DNA of 64,000 nt from JBBDMU01 sp040905685. Its GTDB lineage: Bacteria; Bacteroidota; Rhodothermia; Balneolales; Natronogracilivirgulaceae. Under the pieces are notes generated by a model. The model saw nothing but the letters and a program-made list of their open reading frames with translations. It was not told the origin of the DNA and made no database searches. How positions within the stretch are numbered: position 1 is the first letter of the stretch; each line of letters begins with the position of its first letter. Of this stretch, positions 16,158 through 24,771 are shown in pieces. The stretch covers positions 1 to 64,000 of the forward strand of contig JBBDRB010000070.1 of NCBI GenBank assembly GCA_040905685.1, written 5' to 3'. Position numbers and translations under genes: made by a program.

Positions 16158-17800
16158 GCCTCTACGGCACCGGCCAGAGGTCTGACCAGTTCGTGATCGG
16201 TTGCATAATTTAATCCGGCTTTAACGAAATGCACGAAAAGGGGATGAGGGTCTTTGACCGTGCTCTTCAGTTCGGGATGAAACTGAACGCCCACGAACCA
16301 GGGATGATCATCCAGCTCAATTATTTCAACCAGGTCCCGTTCGGTATTAAGGCCGGTCATCTTCATGCCGTTCTTCACCAGAACGTCCCGCAACCCGTTA
16401 TTCAATTCAAACCGGTGGCGATGGCGCTCATGGATGATTTCCTTTCCGTAAGCGGATTTGGTCCGTGACCCTCCGGCGAGTGTACACTCGAACAGCCCCA
16501 GGCGCATGGTCCCGCCTTTATCATTGACCTTTTTTTGATCCAGCATCAGGTCAACGACGGGCTTTTCGGTATTTTTGTCAAATTCCGTGCTGTTGGCTTC
16601 CTCCCATCCGCATATGTTGCGGGCAAACTCGATCACGGCGCACTGCATGCCCAGGCAGATCCCGAAGAAGGGGATGTTTTGAGTACGTACGTAATGTACG
16701 GCGGTCAATTTTCCATCAATGCCCCGGTCGCCGAAACCGGGCGCAACCAGGATGCCGGACAGACCCTCCAGCCGGTCGGCAACATTCCCGGGGGTGATGT
16801 CGTCCGATTGTATCCAATCCAACTCAACTTTGCAGTCGTTGACCGCACCGGCGTGAATAAAAGATTCGGCAATGGATTTGTAGGCATCCTGATGCTCCAC
16901 ATATTTGCCCACGATGCCTATCCTGATTTCCCGTGAGGCATGTTTTACCGCATCAACAAAACGAATCCAGTTGGTCAGGTCGGGTTGGCTGGTTTTCAGC
17001 TCGAGCTTTTGGATGACCCGTTTATCCAGGCCTTCTTCCAGCATAAGAAGGGGTACTTCATAAATGGACTCGGCATCGAGTGATGCAATGACATCTTCGT
17101 TCTCCACATTACAGAACTGGGCAATTTTCCTGCGGATATGGGTATCGATAGGGACTTCCGCCCGGCAAACCAGTATGTCGGGTTGCAGGCCGCTCTCATA
17201 GATCGTCTTAACTGAATGCTGGGTTGGTTTGGTCTTCAGTTCGCCGGCCGCCTTGAGGAAAGGAACGAGCGTCAGATGAATGGAAAGGGTGTTTTTGCGG
17301 CCAACATCATAGCGCAACTGCCGCATGGCTTCAATGTAAGGCAGTCCTTCAATATCCCCTACCGTACCGCCGATTTCAATGATGACCACATCATAATTCC
17401 CGGATTCGCCGATGGCCAGTACCCTTGATTTGATCTCATCGGTTATATGCGGAACGACCTGCACGGTCTGGCCCAGGTAGGCCCCTTTGCGTTCCTTGTT
17501 GATGACATCATAGTATATGCGCCCTGTCGTAACATTGTTTTGCTGAGAGGTCGGAATGCTCAGAAACCGTTCATAATGGCCCAGGTCAAGGTCGGTTTCA
17601 GCACCATCATCGGTAACAAAGACTTCCCCGTGTTCATAGGGGTTCATTGTTCCGGGATCTACATTAATGTATGGATCCAGTTTTTGTATGGTTACCTTTA
17701 ATCCTCTGGCGATTAAAAGTTTACCCAGGGATGCGCAGATTATTCCTTTGCCGAGTGAGGATGTTACCCCTCCGGTGATGAATATATATTTAGTTGCCAT
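16154..17800 (-). CDS. pyrG: CTP synthase
   Basis: Converts UTP to CTP with ATP and glutamine. The N-terminal amidoligase domain begins KYIFITGGVTSSLGKGI, with the P-loop, and continues with DPYINVDPGTMNPYEHGEVF and GGTVGDIEGLPYIEAMRQ. The C-terminal class I glutaminase domain starts near 300; the nucleophile is the cysteine of FFGICLGMQCAV, and the His-Glu pair lies in GVQFHPELKS. At 548 residues it is normal and intact. It heads a two-gene unit with the NUDIX gene. A TTGAAC-17-TATTTT element sits about 35-60 bases upstream of the ATG. Confidence 0.97.
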   Translation of the reverse strand: MATKYIFITGGVTSSLGKGIICASLGKLLIARGLKVTIQKLDPYINVDPGTMNPYEHGEVFVTDDGAETDLDLGHYERFLSIPTSQQNNVTTGRIYYDVINKERKGAYLGQTVQVVPHITDEIKSRVLAIGESGNYDVVIIEIGGTVGDIEGLPYIEAMRQLRYDVGRKNTLSIHLTLVPFLKAAGELKTKPTQHSVKTIYESGLQPDILVCRAEVPIDTHIRRKIAQFCNVENEDVIASLDAESIYEVPLLMLEEGLDKRVIQKLELKTSQPDLTNWIRFVDAVKHASREIRIGIVGKYVEHQDAYKSIAESFIHAGAVNDCKVELDWIQSDDITPGNVADRLEGLSGILVAPGFGDRGIDGKLTAVHYVRTQNIPFFGICLGMQCAVIEFARNICGWEEANSTEFDKNTEKPVVDLMLDQKKVNDKGGTMRLGLFECTLAGGSRTKSAYGKEIIHERHRHRFELNNGLRDVLVKNGMKMTGLNTERDLVEIIELDDHPWFVGVQFHPELKSTVKDPHPLFVHFVKAGLNYATDHELVRPLAGAVEA

Positions 17801-17833
17801 GTCAAAAAGGGGAACTTGGGTGAATGGAAGCTA

Positions 17834-17862
17834 AAAATAGGACTAATCTTAACGGCGTTCAA
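17834..17862 (-). promoter_or_regulatory. Candidate promoter for pyrG
   Basis: On the minus strand, TTGAAC (17862-17857), a 17-base spacer and TATTTT (17839-17834) resemble a sigma-70 promoter. Transcription would start about 27 bases upstream of the pyrG ATG. Spacing is ideal; the -10 matches four of six. Confidence 0.35.
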
Positions 17863-17921
17863 GCAGGTAACGCAAATAATACCCGATTTGTACCCCGGGC
17901 CGGAATCCTGGCGGGAAAGAC

Positions 17922-18266
17922 CTAATTCTGTTCCCGGATCACCCTTTGGATCGTTTCTTTGAGCATGTTGTTAACCGACTTCCGGGCTTTGACCGTTGAA
18001 TAAAGCAAGGCCATGCCGGTGAACACCAGGGTGCACCCCATTAAGCCCAAAACCGAGGCTGCCCAGGACGGTCCGGTAAGCTGCAGGACAGCCAGGCCAG
18101 CTACCGTAAACCCGCTGACCATTTGAATGACGGCCGACACCAGATGCAGCCAGTTCAGGGACTGAATCCTTTGGTATAAGCCCGGATTGAGCTCCGAGCT
18201 ATCGCGGTACAGGTGTTTACGCCTGCTGAATAAATCAAATCCTTTTTTTTCGGGCTGATGTGTCAT
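17922..18266 (-). CDS. Small two-helix membrane protein, unknown function
   Basis: A 114-residue protein with no family I recognise. A basic N-terminal tail (FDLFSRRKHLYRDSS) is followed by two hydrophobic segments, about 43-62 (LHLVSAVIQMVSGFTVAGLA) and 72-90 (VLGLMGCTLVFTGMALLY), and a basic amphipathic end containing KARKSVNNMLKETIQRV. Both tails are likely cytoplasmic. I used the ATG at 18266; a TTG nine bases upstream is the alternative. It stands alone between pyrG (121 bases downstream of its stop, same strand) and the divergent rlmB. It may be a lineage-specific protein. Confidence 0.55.
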   Translation of the reverse strand: MTHQPEKKGFDLFSRRKHLYRDSSELNPGLYQRIQSLNWLHLVSAVIQMVSGFTVAGLAVLQLTGPSWAASVLGLMGCTLVFTGMALLYSTVKARKSVNNMLKETIQRVIREQN

Positions 18267-18333
18267 ATCATGCAATTAAAATACATTTGAACCGGAAGTC
18301 AAGAAATATCAGGAATATTAAGATTATCATATC

Positions 18334-19077
18334 ATGAGCGAAGACGAATATATATACGGGCGTAATGCCATAAAGGAACGGCTGGAACGGGCGCCGGAGA
18401 CGATTGCCAAGATTTTTGTTAAGTCAGGCATTCGCGGTGATGCCGTAGATTCGGTGTTCAGTCTTGCTTCGGTCCATAAAATCCCCCTGCAGCAGGTTCC
18501 CGGAAAGAAGCTGTATGATCTGGTAGGGTCCGTGAACGATCAGGGGGTGGTAGCCCAGATAGGCAGCCGTTCCTATCTTGAGCTGGAGGAATGGCTGGAA
18601 ACGGTCAATATGCAGGATAATCCCCTTGTGCTGATGCTCGATGAGATCGAGGATGCCCAGAATTTCGGGGCCATCCTGAGAACGGCGGCAGCCTGTGGGG
18701 TGGCCGGTGTAATTGTGCCCAAACACCGTCAGGCCCCGGTCAACGCAGCTGTGTATAAAACATCGGCGGGAGCAGCCGATCTGGTCAGCCTGATAAGGGT
18801 AATTAACCTGAACCAGACCATCATCCAGATGAAAGAAGCGGGATTCTGGGTGTGCGGCATGGATCAGCATGCAAAAACCGTGTACTGGGATCAGCCGTTC
18901 GATATGCCGGTCATCCTGGTTGTCGGCAGCGAAGGCAGCGGCATTCGCAGGAAGACGCTGGAGCATTGCGATTTTACCGTGAGCATCCCCATGAAAGCTG
19001 GGGTAGAGTCGCTTAACGCCTCGGTGAGTACAGCGCTGATCAGTTACGAGGTTAAGCGGCAAAGGCTTAAAAAGTAA
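18334..19077 (+). CDS. rlmB: 23S rRNA (guanosine-2'-O)-methyltransferase, RlmB/TrmH family
   Basis: SpoU-class methyltransferase that uses SAM to methylate the 2'-O of a guanosine in 23S rRNA (G2251 in E. coli). The N-terminal substrate-binding domain begins YIYGRNAIKERLE. The knotted catalytic domain has the three SpoU motifs: NFGAILRTAAACGV, LVVGSEGSGIRRKTLE and IPMKAGVESLNASVSTAL. The 247 residues are typical of RlmB. The start ATG at 18334 has no strong Shine-Dalgarno. A short GC hairpin with a T-run follows its stop and reaches into the end of the convergent kinase gene. Confidence 0.92.
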   Translation: MSEDEYIYGRNAIKERLERAPETIAKIFVKSGIRGDAVDSVFSLASVHKIPLQQVPGKKLYDLVGSVNDQGVVAQIGSRSYLELEEWLETVNMQDNPLVLMLDEIEDAQNFGAILRTAAACGVAGVIVPKHRQAPVNAAVYKTSAGAADLVSLIRVINLNQTIIQMKEAGFWVCGMDQHAKTVYWDQPFDMPVILVVGSEGSGIRRKTLEHCDFTVSIPMKAGVESLNASVSTALISYEVKRQRLKK

Positions 19078-19083
19078 ACGACG

Positions 19084-19104
19084 GACCGGTGCCGGTCATT
19101 TTTT
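19084..19104 (+). terminator. Terminator after rlmB overlapping the kinase stop
   Basis: GACCGG (19084-19089) and CCGGTC (19092-19097) form a short GC stem, followed by ATTTTTT (19098-19104), the classic order for a plus-strand terminator, seven bases past the rlmB stop. The same bases encode the last codons and stop of the convergent kinase gene, so the site serves two functions. Confidence 0.6.
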
Positions 19105-19812
19105 AAACGTGATGATAAAGGTTACCCCACCTAAATCATTGTCCTCTACAGAAGCCGTGGCGCCCAATTCACCGATGGCCAGTCCGCTGAAGATCATACC
19201 GTATCCCGTGGCTTTCAGAATGCCTTCTGAGGGTACTTCATCGCCGGTAACTTCCATTTCATGAAGAAAGCGGGTTATGATTTCAGGGCGGGAGTGGCCG
19301 TAGGAATCGGCTATGGCAATAACGATGACGTCTTCGTCCTCACGGATGGAAAAGCGGATGCGATCGGCCTTGTTGGAGAAAATGATGGATTGGTTCAGCA
19401 GGTTATCCAGGATGAGATGAAGGATTTCCCGGTCTGTGGTAATGAAGATCTCCCTGGCACCAAGGTCAGGTTCCAGCTGCAGCGCCTTTTTGGTAATAAA
19501 AAGCGTGTTGGATGCCACAATGCTTTTTATCAGATCATTAAGGCTGAAGTTGGTTTGTTCTTCCTCGTATTTGCCGGAGAGGATATGATGGGCGTAAACC
19601 CAGGAATTGATCTGGTTGATCAGTTTGCTGTTCGACAGGCGTATATTTTCGTTCATCATCAGCCAGTTATTCACTTCATTACTGGAAGTGCCGCTGGAAT
19701 CAATAAAATCCTGTATTTCACTGGACAGCAGCTCGGAATACATCATGCTGTTGCCAATCGAATTTTTTAGATCATGAGCCAGGGAGGCTATAAACTTTGA
19801 CATATCTTTCAT
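19096..19812 (-). CDS. Degenerate sensorless histidine kinase
   Basis: A 238-residue cytoplasmic protein made only of a DHp and an ATPase-like domain. The H-box is ASLAHDLKNSIG, with the phospho-accepting His at residue 13. The ATPase domain looks weakened: the N-box reads DNLLNQSIIFS instead of NLLxNAxKF, and the G1 box reads ADSYGHS instead of DxGxG. The G2-like segment ATGYGMIFSGLAIGELGA and the end GGVTFIITF are kept. No sensor, HAMP or membrane segment precedes it and no response regulator is adjacent. It could be a phosphotransfer protein or pseudokinase. I chose the ATG at 19812 over a TTG nine bases further out. It is last in the serS-pgk-ndk-NamZ-like run. Confidence 0.78.
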   Translation of the reverse strand: MKDMSKFIASLAHDLKNSIGNSMMYSELLSSEIQDFIDSSGTSSNEVNNWLMMNENIRLSNSKLINQINSWVYAHHILSGKYEEEQTNFSLNDLIKSIVASNTLFITKKALQLEPDLGAREIFITTDREILHLILDNLLNQSIIFSNKADRIRFSIREDEDVIVIAIADSYGHSRPEIITRFLHEMEVTGDEVPSEGILKATGYGMIFSGLAIGELGATASVEDNDLGGVTFIITFKK

Positions 19813-19835
19813 GGGCTGCAAAATGGGGGGTATAA

Positions 19836-21077
19836 TTAATAGAGAAGATAAGGTTTGCGCTGTTCTTTAAAAGCCTCAACTTCCTCTTCCCATAACTTAT
19901 TGGGGGATTCCTGACGACCGGAATTCAGATACGCATCAATCCGGTCGGTACCGGCCAGCAGGTAGATGTAATTTCGGGTTTCAGAGCCTTCATCGGCCTC
20001 AAGGAAAACATGCAGCATTTCAATGCCAAAGGCAACGGGGTCGAAGGCCGCATAATCATCCAGGGAGATCCTGGCGCCCTGGAGCATAATGTCTATATGC
20101 TTCGGGTTGGGCGCCACGCCGGGCATAGACACGGGCCTGAATTCGGTGGGGGTCAGGGTAACGCCGTATTGGCTGCCCAGTCCGGTCAGCTGGTCCGGAC
20201 CCACCTGAAGAGTGGGCGAGCCTATGTTCAGGAAGGGGTCGCGCGTACCGCGCCCTTCCGACAGGCTGGTTCCTTCAAAAAAACAGGTACCCAGGTAAAC
20301 CAGGGAATGCTCAAACGTGGGCAGATTGGGCGATGGGGGGATCCATTCCAGCCCGGTATCGGGCCACTTCATAGACCGGTCAAGGTTTTCACTGGCGATG
20401 ACTTTGTAATCCAGTTCCTGGCCGCTATCTAACCAGCCTTCACCCACGATCATGCGGGCCATCTCCCCGAGGGTCATACCGTGGGCCACCGGGATGGGGT
20501 AGGCGCCGACAAAAGAGGAATACGCGGGCTCCAGAACCCATCCGGATACATATTCCCCACCGGCGGGATTCGGACGGTCCAGGATCCAGACTTCTGTATC
20601 GTTATCGGCTGCGGCCTCCATGACCAGACCCATGGTGGAAATATAGGTGTAAAACCGGGCTCCGACGTCCTGCATGTCGAAGATCAGCAGGTCGATTCCC
20701 TCCAGCATGTCCGGCTGAGGCTTGCGGTTTTCCCCATACAGGGAAAAAACCGGTAACCCGCTTTCCTGATCAACACCGTCCTCTATGTGTTCACCCGCGC
20801 CGCGGTCCCCGCGAAAACCGTGTTCGGGGGCGTAGAGGGCTTTTATATTGACCTGTAAATCCAGCAGGGTATCCAGAACGTGGGTGCCCGCTATCCGCGC
20901 CGTGGGGTTCATGACAAGGCCAATGTTCCTGCCCTCAAGCTCCCCGAGATGGTCGCGCAGCAGGATTTCAGCGCCTACGGTCACCTTCGGCTGCTGCGGC
21001 TGCGCCATTTGGCGGCAGGCCGGCAGCAGCCCCAGAAAAAGGACGAGCCAGGCTGAACAAAACAATAGGGGTTTCAT
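19836..21077 (-). CDS. DUF1343 / NamZ-like exo-N-acetylmuramidase lipoprotein
   Basis: DUF1343 proteins include NamZ, an exo-beta-N-acetylmuramidase that removes terminal MurNAc from peptidoglycan fragments. The N-terminus has a lipobox, GLLPAC, with Cys21, so it is probably a lipoprotein anchored in a membrane. Family landmarks are MNPTARIAGTHVLDTL, APEHGFRG, LIFDMQDVGARFYTYIS, LDRPNPAGG and PIPVAHGMTLGEMAR. Its 413 residues are of normal length. It follows ndk by 12 bases and precedes the degenerate kinase by 23, suggesting one transcript. A role in cell-wall recycling is known for the family, but the activity of this protein is inference. Confidence 0.85.
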   Translation of the reverse strand: MKPLLFCSAWLVLFLGLLPACRQMAQPQQPKVTVGAEILLRDHLGELEGRNIGLVMNPTARIAGTHVLDTLLDLQVNIKALYAPEHGFRGDRGAGEHIEDGVDQESGLPVFSLYGENRKPQPDMLEGIDLLIFDMQDVGARFYTYISTMGLVMEAAADNDTEVWILDRPNPAGGEYVSGWVLEPAYSSFVGAYPIPVAHGMTLGEMARMIVGEGWLDSGQELDYKVIASENLDRSMKWPDTGLEWIPPSPNLPTFEHSLVYLGTCFFEGTSLSEGRGTRDPFLNIGSPTLQVGPDQLTGLGSQYGVTLTPTEFRPVSMPGVAPNPKHIDIMLQGARISLDDYAAFDPVAFGIEMLHVFLEADEGSETRNYIYLLAGTDRIDAYLNSGRQESPNKLWEEEVEAFKEQRKPYLLY

Positions 21078-21089
21078 AGGAGCACCTGT

Positions 21090-21521
21090 TTAGGCCTGAT
21101 TGGCCACGACTTCTGAGTCGGGGAAAAAGAAAGCACCTTCACTTATCCCGTTTTCCACCGAATCGGATCCGTGCACCATATTCTCCCCTACGCTGTCGGC
21201 AAAATCACGGCGAATGGTCCCTTCTTCGGCATCGGCCGGATTGGTAGCGCCTATAAGCCTGCGGTAATCGGCCACGGCGTTCTCTTTTTCCAGTATCATG
21301 GGCACACACGGTCCGCTGCTCATGAACTCACAGAGCTCGCCGTAGAACGGCCGTTCTTTATGGACTTTATAAAAGCCTCCGGCCGTGGCTGCGGTAAGAC
21401 GGGTCATTTTCATTGCCAGGATCCTGAATCCGGCCTCCTGTATTCGCCGGATGACTTCACCGGTCAGGTTTTTGCGTACGCAATCGGGTTTGAGGATAGC
21501 GAGCGTTCGTTCTTTAGCCAT
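21090..21521 (-). CDS. ndk: Nucleoside-diphosphate kinase
   Basis: Moves the gamma phosphate of ATP onto other nucleoside diphosphates through a phosphohistidine. It begins RTLAILKPDCVRKNLTGEV and has the active-site loop NMVHGSDSVENG, with the catalytic His, followed by EGAFFFPDSE. The 143 residues are the standard length. With pyrG and dut it forms part of the nucleotide-supply theme of the window. It lies 91 bases below pgk on the same strand and 12 above the NamZ-like gene. Confidence 0.96.
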   Translation of the reverse strand: MAKERTLAILKPDCVRKNLTGEVIRRIQEAGFRILAMKMTRLTAATAGGFYKVHKERPFYGELCEFMSSGPCVPMILEKENAVADYRRLIGATNPADAEEGTIRRDFADSVGENMVHGSDSVENGISEGAFFFPDSEVVANQA

Positions 21522-21612
21522 TAATTTTCATTTTATGTTTATAATTATCCGTCAAAAATACAACTATGTGCCGCCATGGGCAATGTCGTTCATGCGCCTG
21601 CGCAGGGCAGGG

Positions 21613-22806
21613 TCACTTTCCGGTCAGGGCCTGAATGCCCGGCAGCTCTTTGCCTTCGAGGTACTCCAGGCTGGCCCCGCCTCCCGTTGATACATGGGAA
21701 ACCTTGTCTTCCAGCCCGGCTTTCTTGATGGCGGACGCCGAGTCCCCACCACCGATGATGGTAATGGCCCCGTTGGCCGTGGCCTCGCTCATGGCCCCGG
21801 CTATGGCAAAGGTCCCGTCGGCAAAGTTATCCATTTCAAAGACACCCATCGGACCGTTCCAGATAACCGTTTTGGCTTTTTTAATTTCATCGCCAAAAAG
21901 CTGGGAAGATTTCGGGCCAATATCCAGGGCCATCCAGCCGTCTTCAATACCGTCCTGGCCAACCACTTTTCGTTCGGCGTCATTGTCGAATTTACGGGCG
22001 ACGAGCGAATCCATGGGAAGCAGGATATCCACGTTGTTGCGTTTGGCCGTCTCCATCAGCTCGGCGGCCAGGCTTACTTTATCTTCTTCGATCAGGGAGT
22101 TTCCGATGGGCAGGTTCATGGCCTTAAAAAACGTATAGGTCATGCCCCCGCCGATGATGATCGAATCCACTTTATTCAGCAGGTTTTTTATGACCCCGAT
22201 CTTGTCGGAAACCTTGGCGCCTCCGATGATGGCTACGAACGGTCTTTTCGGATCCTGTACGCTCCCGTTCAGATAATCGATCTCCCGGCCGAGAAGGAAT
22301 CCCGCCGCGGCGGGCTGAAGATAGTCGGTAATGCCGGCCACGGAGCTATGCGCACGGTGGCTGCTTCCAAAAGCGTCGTTTACAAAAACCTCTCCGAGTT
22401 TGGCCAGTTCCTGAGAAAAAGCCGGATCGTTTTCGGTTTCCCCTGCATGGAAGCGCACATTTTCAAGTAAAACGATTTGGCCGAAATCCGCCTTTGCAAT
22501 GGCCCTTTCAGCTTCCGGTCCGATACAGTCTTCACCGAAAAACACCTGCGTATCCACCAGGGTAGCAAGATAATCGGCTACCGGACGAAGACTGAACTTC
22601 TCTGCGGGTGTCCCTTTCGGGCGGCCCAGGTGGCTGAGCAGGATCAACAATCCATTATTTTCAATGACGTGACGAATACTGGGCAGGGCTTTTTGGATCC
22701 GGGCATCGTCGCCGATCTTCCCGTCTTTAATGGGTACATTGAAATCTACCCGCATTACTACTTTTTTACCGTTAACGTCAATATCGTTCAGCGTAAGTTT
22801 AGCCAT
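21613..22806 (-). CDS. pgk: Phosphoglycerate kinase
   Basis: Glycolytic enzyme that moves a phosphate from 1,3-bisphosphoglycerate to ADP. The N-terminal 3-PG domain shows VVMRVDFNVPIKDGKIGDD and LSHLGRPKG. The C-terminal nucleotide domain shows AIIGGAKVSDKIGVI, IIGGGMTYTFFKA, WNGPMGVFE and the final GGGASLEYLEGKELPGI. The 397 residues and all motifs are complete. It lies between serS (41 bases upstream) and ndk. GAPDH, its usual glycolytic partner gene, is not in the window. Confidence 0.97.
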   Translation of the reverse strand: MAKLTLNDIDVNGKKVVMRVDFNVPIKDGKIGDDARIQKALPSIRHVIENNGLLILLSHLGRPKGTPAEKFSLRPVADYLATLVDTQVFFGEDCIGPEAERAIAKADFGQIVLLENVRFHAGETENDPAFSQELAKLGEVFVNDAFGSSHRAHSSVAGITDYLQPAAAGFLLGREIDYLNGSVQDPKRPFVAIIGGAKVSDKIGVIKNLLNKVDSIIIGGGMTYTFFKAMNLPIGNSLIEEDKVSLAAELMETAKRNNVDILLPMDSLVARKFDNDAERKVVGQDGIEDGWMALDIGPKSSQLFGDEIKKAKTVIWNGPMGVFEMDNFADGTFAIAGAMSEATANGAITIIGGGDSASAIKKAGLEDKVSHVSTGGGASLEYLEGKELPGIQALTGK

Positions 22807-22847
22807 TTGGTTTTTGTGTTTTGTTAAGGTGTCGATAGTTGATTTTT

Positions 22848-24116
22848 TTATAAATAGTCGCGGCCGAAATAGCCTTTCAGCACCTCCGGCACGCGGACCT
22901 TGCCGGATTCTTCCTGATACTGTTCCAGTATGGATGCCAGCACCCGCGGCAGGGCCAGGCCGGAACCGTTTAACGTATGCAGTATATGAATTTCGTTTTT
23001 CCCGCTGCGGTACCGAATCATCATCCGCCTGGCCTGGTAATCCTCAAAATTCGAGCAGGAACTGACTTCTAGCCAGCGGTTCTGCCCCGGACTCCAGATC
23101 TCCAGATCATATTTTTTAGACTGGGTAAAGCCCATATCCCCCGTACACATGAGCAGGGTGCGGTAGGTAAGGCCCAGAGCTTCGATCAGTTCCTCGGCAT
23201 CGTTCCGCAGGCTTTCCAGCTCGTCATATGAATCCTCGGGCCGTACGAACTTAACCAGTTCAACCTTGTCAAACTGATGCAGGCGATTGAGTCCGCGCAC
23301 ATCGCTGCCATAGGAGCCGGCTTCCCGGCGCCAGCACGGGGTATGGCAGACGTATTTAACAGGCAGATCTTTTTCGCCGATAATCTCATCACGGTGAAAG
23401 TTGGTGACGGGAACTTCGGCTGTCGGAATGGCAAAATAATTATCCCGCGGCACCACATACATCATGTCTTCCTTGTCTGGTATTTGTCCGGTTCCCCGGG
23501 CCGAATCCTCGTTCACGAAATAGGGGGCCTGTATTTCCGTATAGCCCTTCTCCACCCCCCGGTCTATGAAAAAGTTGATCAGGGCTCTCTGAAGGCGGGC
23601 CACCGGTCCGGTATAGAACGGAAATCCTGCCGCACTTACTTTGACCCCCCGCTTAAAATCAATCCAGCCCTTTTCGTCGGTGATTTCCCAGTGGGGTCTC
23701 CGCCAGGGTTGCTCCGGTATGTCGCCGTGGGTCTTAACCACCTGGTTGTCTTCTTCCGAATCCCCTACCGGTACGTCAGGATGGGCCATATTGGGGATGC
23801 GCATCAGCACCTGCTCCCGGTCTGATTGCAGAGATTTCATTTCTTCCTCCAAAACCTGTATTTCCTGCTTCATGCTGCCGGTTTCCCGGATCAGTTTCTG
23901 AGCCTCATCCTTGTTGCCCTGACCCATCAGGACACCGATTTGTTTGGATTTAGTGTTGTTCTCATTTCTGAGCAGGTCCAGACGGCGCACAGCATCCCGC
24001 CACAGCCGGTCTTTTTCAATAGCTTCATCGACAAGGTGCACTTCTTTTTCCCCCTTGTTGACCATGCCCTGCCGGATAAGGTCCTTTTCTTTTCTGATGC
24101 GATTGATGTCGAGCAT
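22848..24116 (-). CDS. serS: Seryl-tRNA synthetase
   Basis: Class II synthetase that charges tRNA-Ser. The first 110 residues form the tRNA-binding coiled coil (RNENNTKSKQIGVLMGQG, then a Lys- and Glu-rich hairpin). The catalytic domain holds motif 2 (CHTPCWRREAGSYGSDVRGL, with FDKVELVKFV just after) and motif 3 (LNGSGLALPRVLASILEQYQ). The 422 residues are normal. It heads a minus-strand run of five genes ending in the degenerate kinase. The 171 bases upstream separate it from the divergent lrp gene and hold a 17-base palindrome. Confidence 0.97.
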   Translation of the reverse strand: MLDINRIRKEKDLIRQGMVNKGEKEVHLVDEAIEKDRLWRDAVRRLDLLRNENNTKSKQIGVLMGQGNKDEAQKLIRETGSMKQEIQVLEEEMKSLQSDREQVLMRIPNMAHPDVPVGDSEEDNQVVKTHGDIPEQPWRRPHWEITDEKGWIDFKRGVKVSAAGFPFYTGPVARLQRALINFFIDRGVEKGYTEIQAPYFVNEDSARGTGQIPDKEDMMYVVPRDNYFAIPTAEVPVTNFHRDEIIGEKDLPVKYVCHTPCWRREAGSYGSDVRGLNRLHQFDKVELVKFVRPEDSYDELESLRNDAEELIEALGLTYRTLLMCTGDMGFTQSKKYDLEIWSPGQNRWLEVSSCSNFEDYQARRMMIRYRSGKNEIHILHTLNGSGLALPRVLASILEQYQEESGKVRVPEVLKGYFGRDYL

Positions 24117-24222
24117 AGGGTGTTATTCCGTTAATGATATACAGGCACCCAAAATAAGCATTAAAAGCTGCAAGAGGAAACGGGAATGCATCCGCCGAAA
24201 TCTTTCCTCCTTTTACTTGCTT

Positions 24223-24239
24223 ACCTTAATAATTAAGGT
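24223..24239. promoter_or_regulatory. 17-base perfect palindrome between serS and lrp (candidate operator)
   Basis: ACCTTAAT (24223-24230), one centre base, then ATTAAGGT (24232-24239) are exact complements. The site lies 49 bases before the Lrp start and overlaps the -35 region of a possible TTAAGG-18-TATATT promoter. Lrp/AsnC proteins commonly bind such A/T-centred palindromes at their own promoters, so autoregulation is a natural reading, but it is untested. Confidence 0.55.
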
Positions 24240-24287
24240 TAACATAATACCTGAATTATATTGTTAATTAAAATATCCATACACTGC

Positions 24288-24755
24288 ATGAGTTATCATT
24301 TAGACGAAACAGATATCACAATATTAAACCACCTTCAGAAAGAAGGCCGGACCCAGCGTAACAAGCTGGCAACTATTGTTAATCTTTCAGTACCCTCGGT
24401 CTCTGAACGAATGCGCAAGCTGCAGGACCGTAACTATATTGACGGATATCATGCTGTGCTTAACTCCCGGGAGTTTGGTTTTGATATCACGGCATTTATT
24501 TTCATTGAGGTTGAGAGTTCCGCCTATTACCAGAAGTTTGTAGATAAAGCAGTGGAAGAAGTAGAGATCCTTGAATGCCATTCCATCACCGGAGACGGGT
24601 CTCATATGCTGAAGATCAGGACCCGGAACACGGCCAGCCTGGAGAGTTTACTGACCCGGATCCAATCCTGGGAGGGGGTTAAGAAAAGCCGATCCAATAT
24701 TGTACTGACCACTTTCAAAGAAACCAGGGAATTACCCATTCGCACCGACAAATAG
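24288..24755 (+). CDS. Lrp/AsnC-family transcriptional regulator
   Basis: Feast/famine regulator that binds amino acids or related ligands and controls metabolic genes. The N-terminal helix-turn-helix is clear: LDETDITILNHLQKEGRTQ followed by LSVPSVSERMRKLQDRNYI. The C-terminal RAM domain (about 70-150) shows VEILECHSITGDGSHMLKIR, which holds the ligand-loop G-D pattern. It is 155 residues from the ATG at 24288; a TTG nine codons upstream would add residues not typical of the family. A palindrome in the upstream region suggests that it controls itself. The next gene starts 16 bases past its stop. Confidence 0.92.
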   Translation: MSYHLDETDITILNHLQKEGRTQRNKLATIVNLSVPSVSERMRKLQDRNYIDGYHAVLNSREFGFDITAFIFIEVESSAYYQKFVDKAVEEVEILECHSITGDGSHMLKIRTRNTASLESLLTRIQSWEGVKKSRSNIVLTTFKETRELPIRTDK

Positions 24756-24771
24756 AAGGTTATATTTTTTG

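Noticed and set aside
21597..21606. 10-base palindrome CCTGCGCAGG after pgk
   Set aside because: Short, GC-rich and with no T-run; likely chance.
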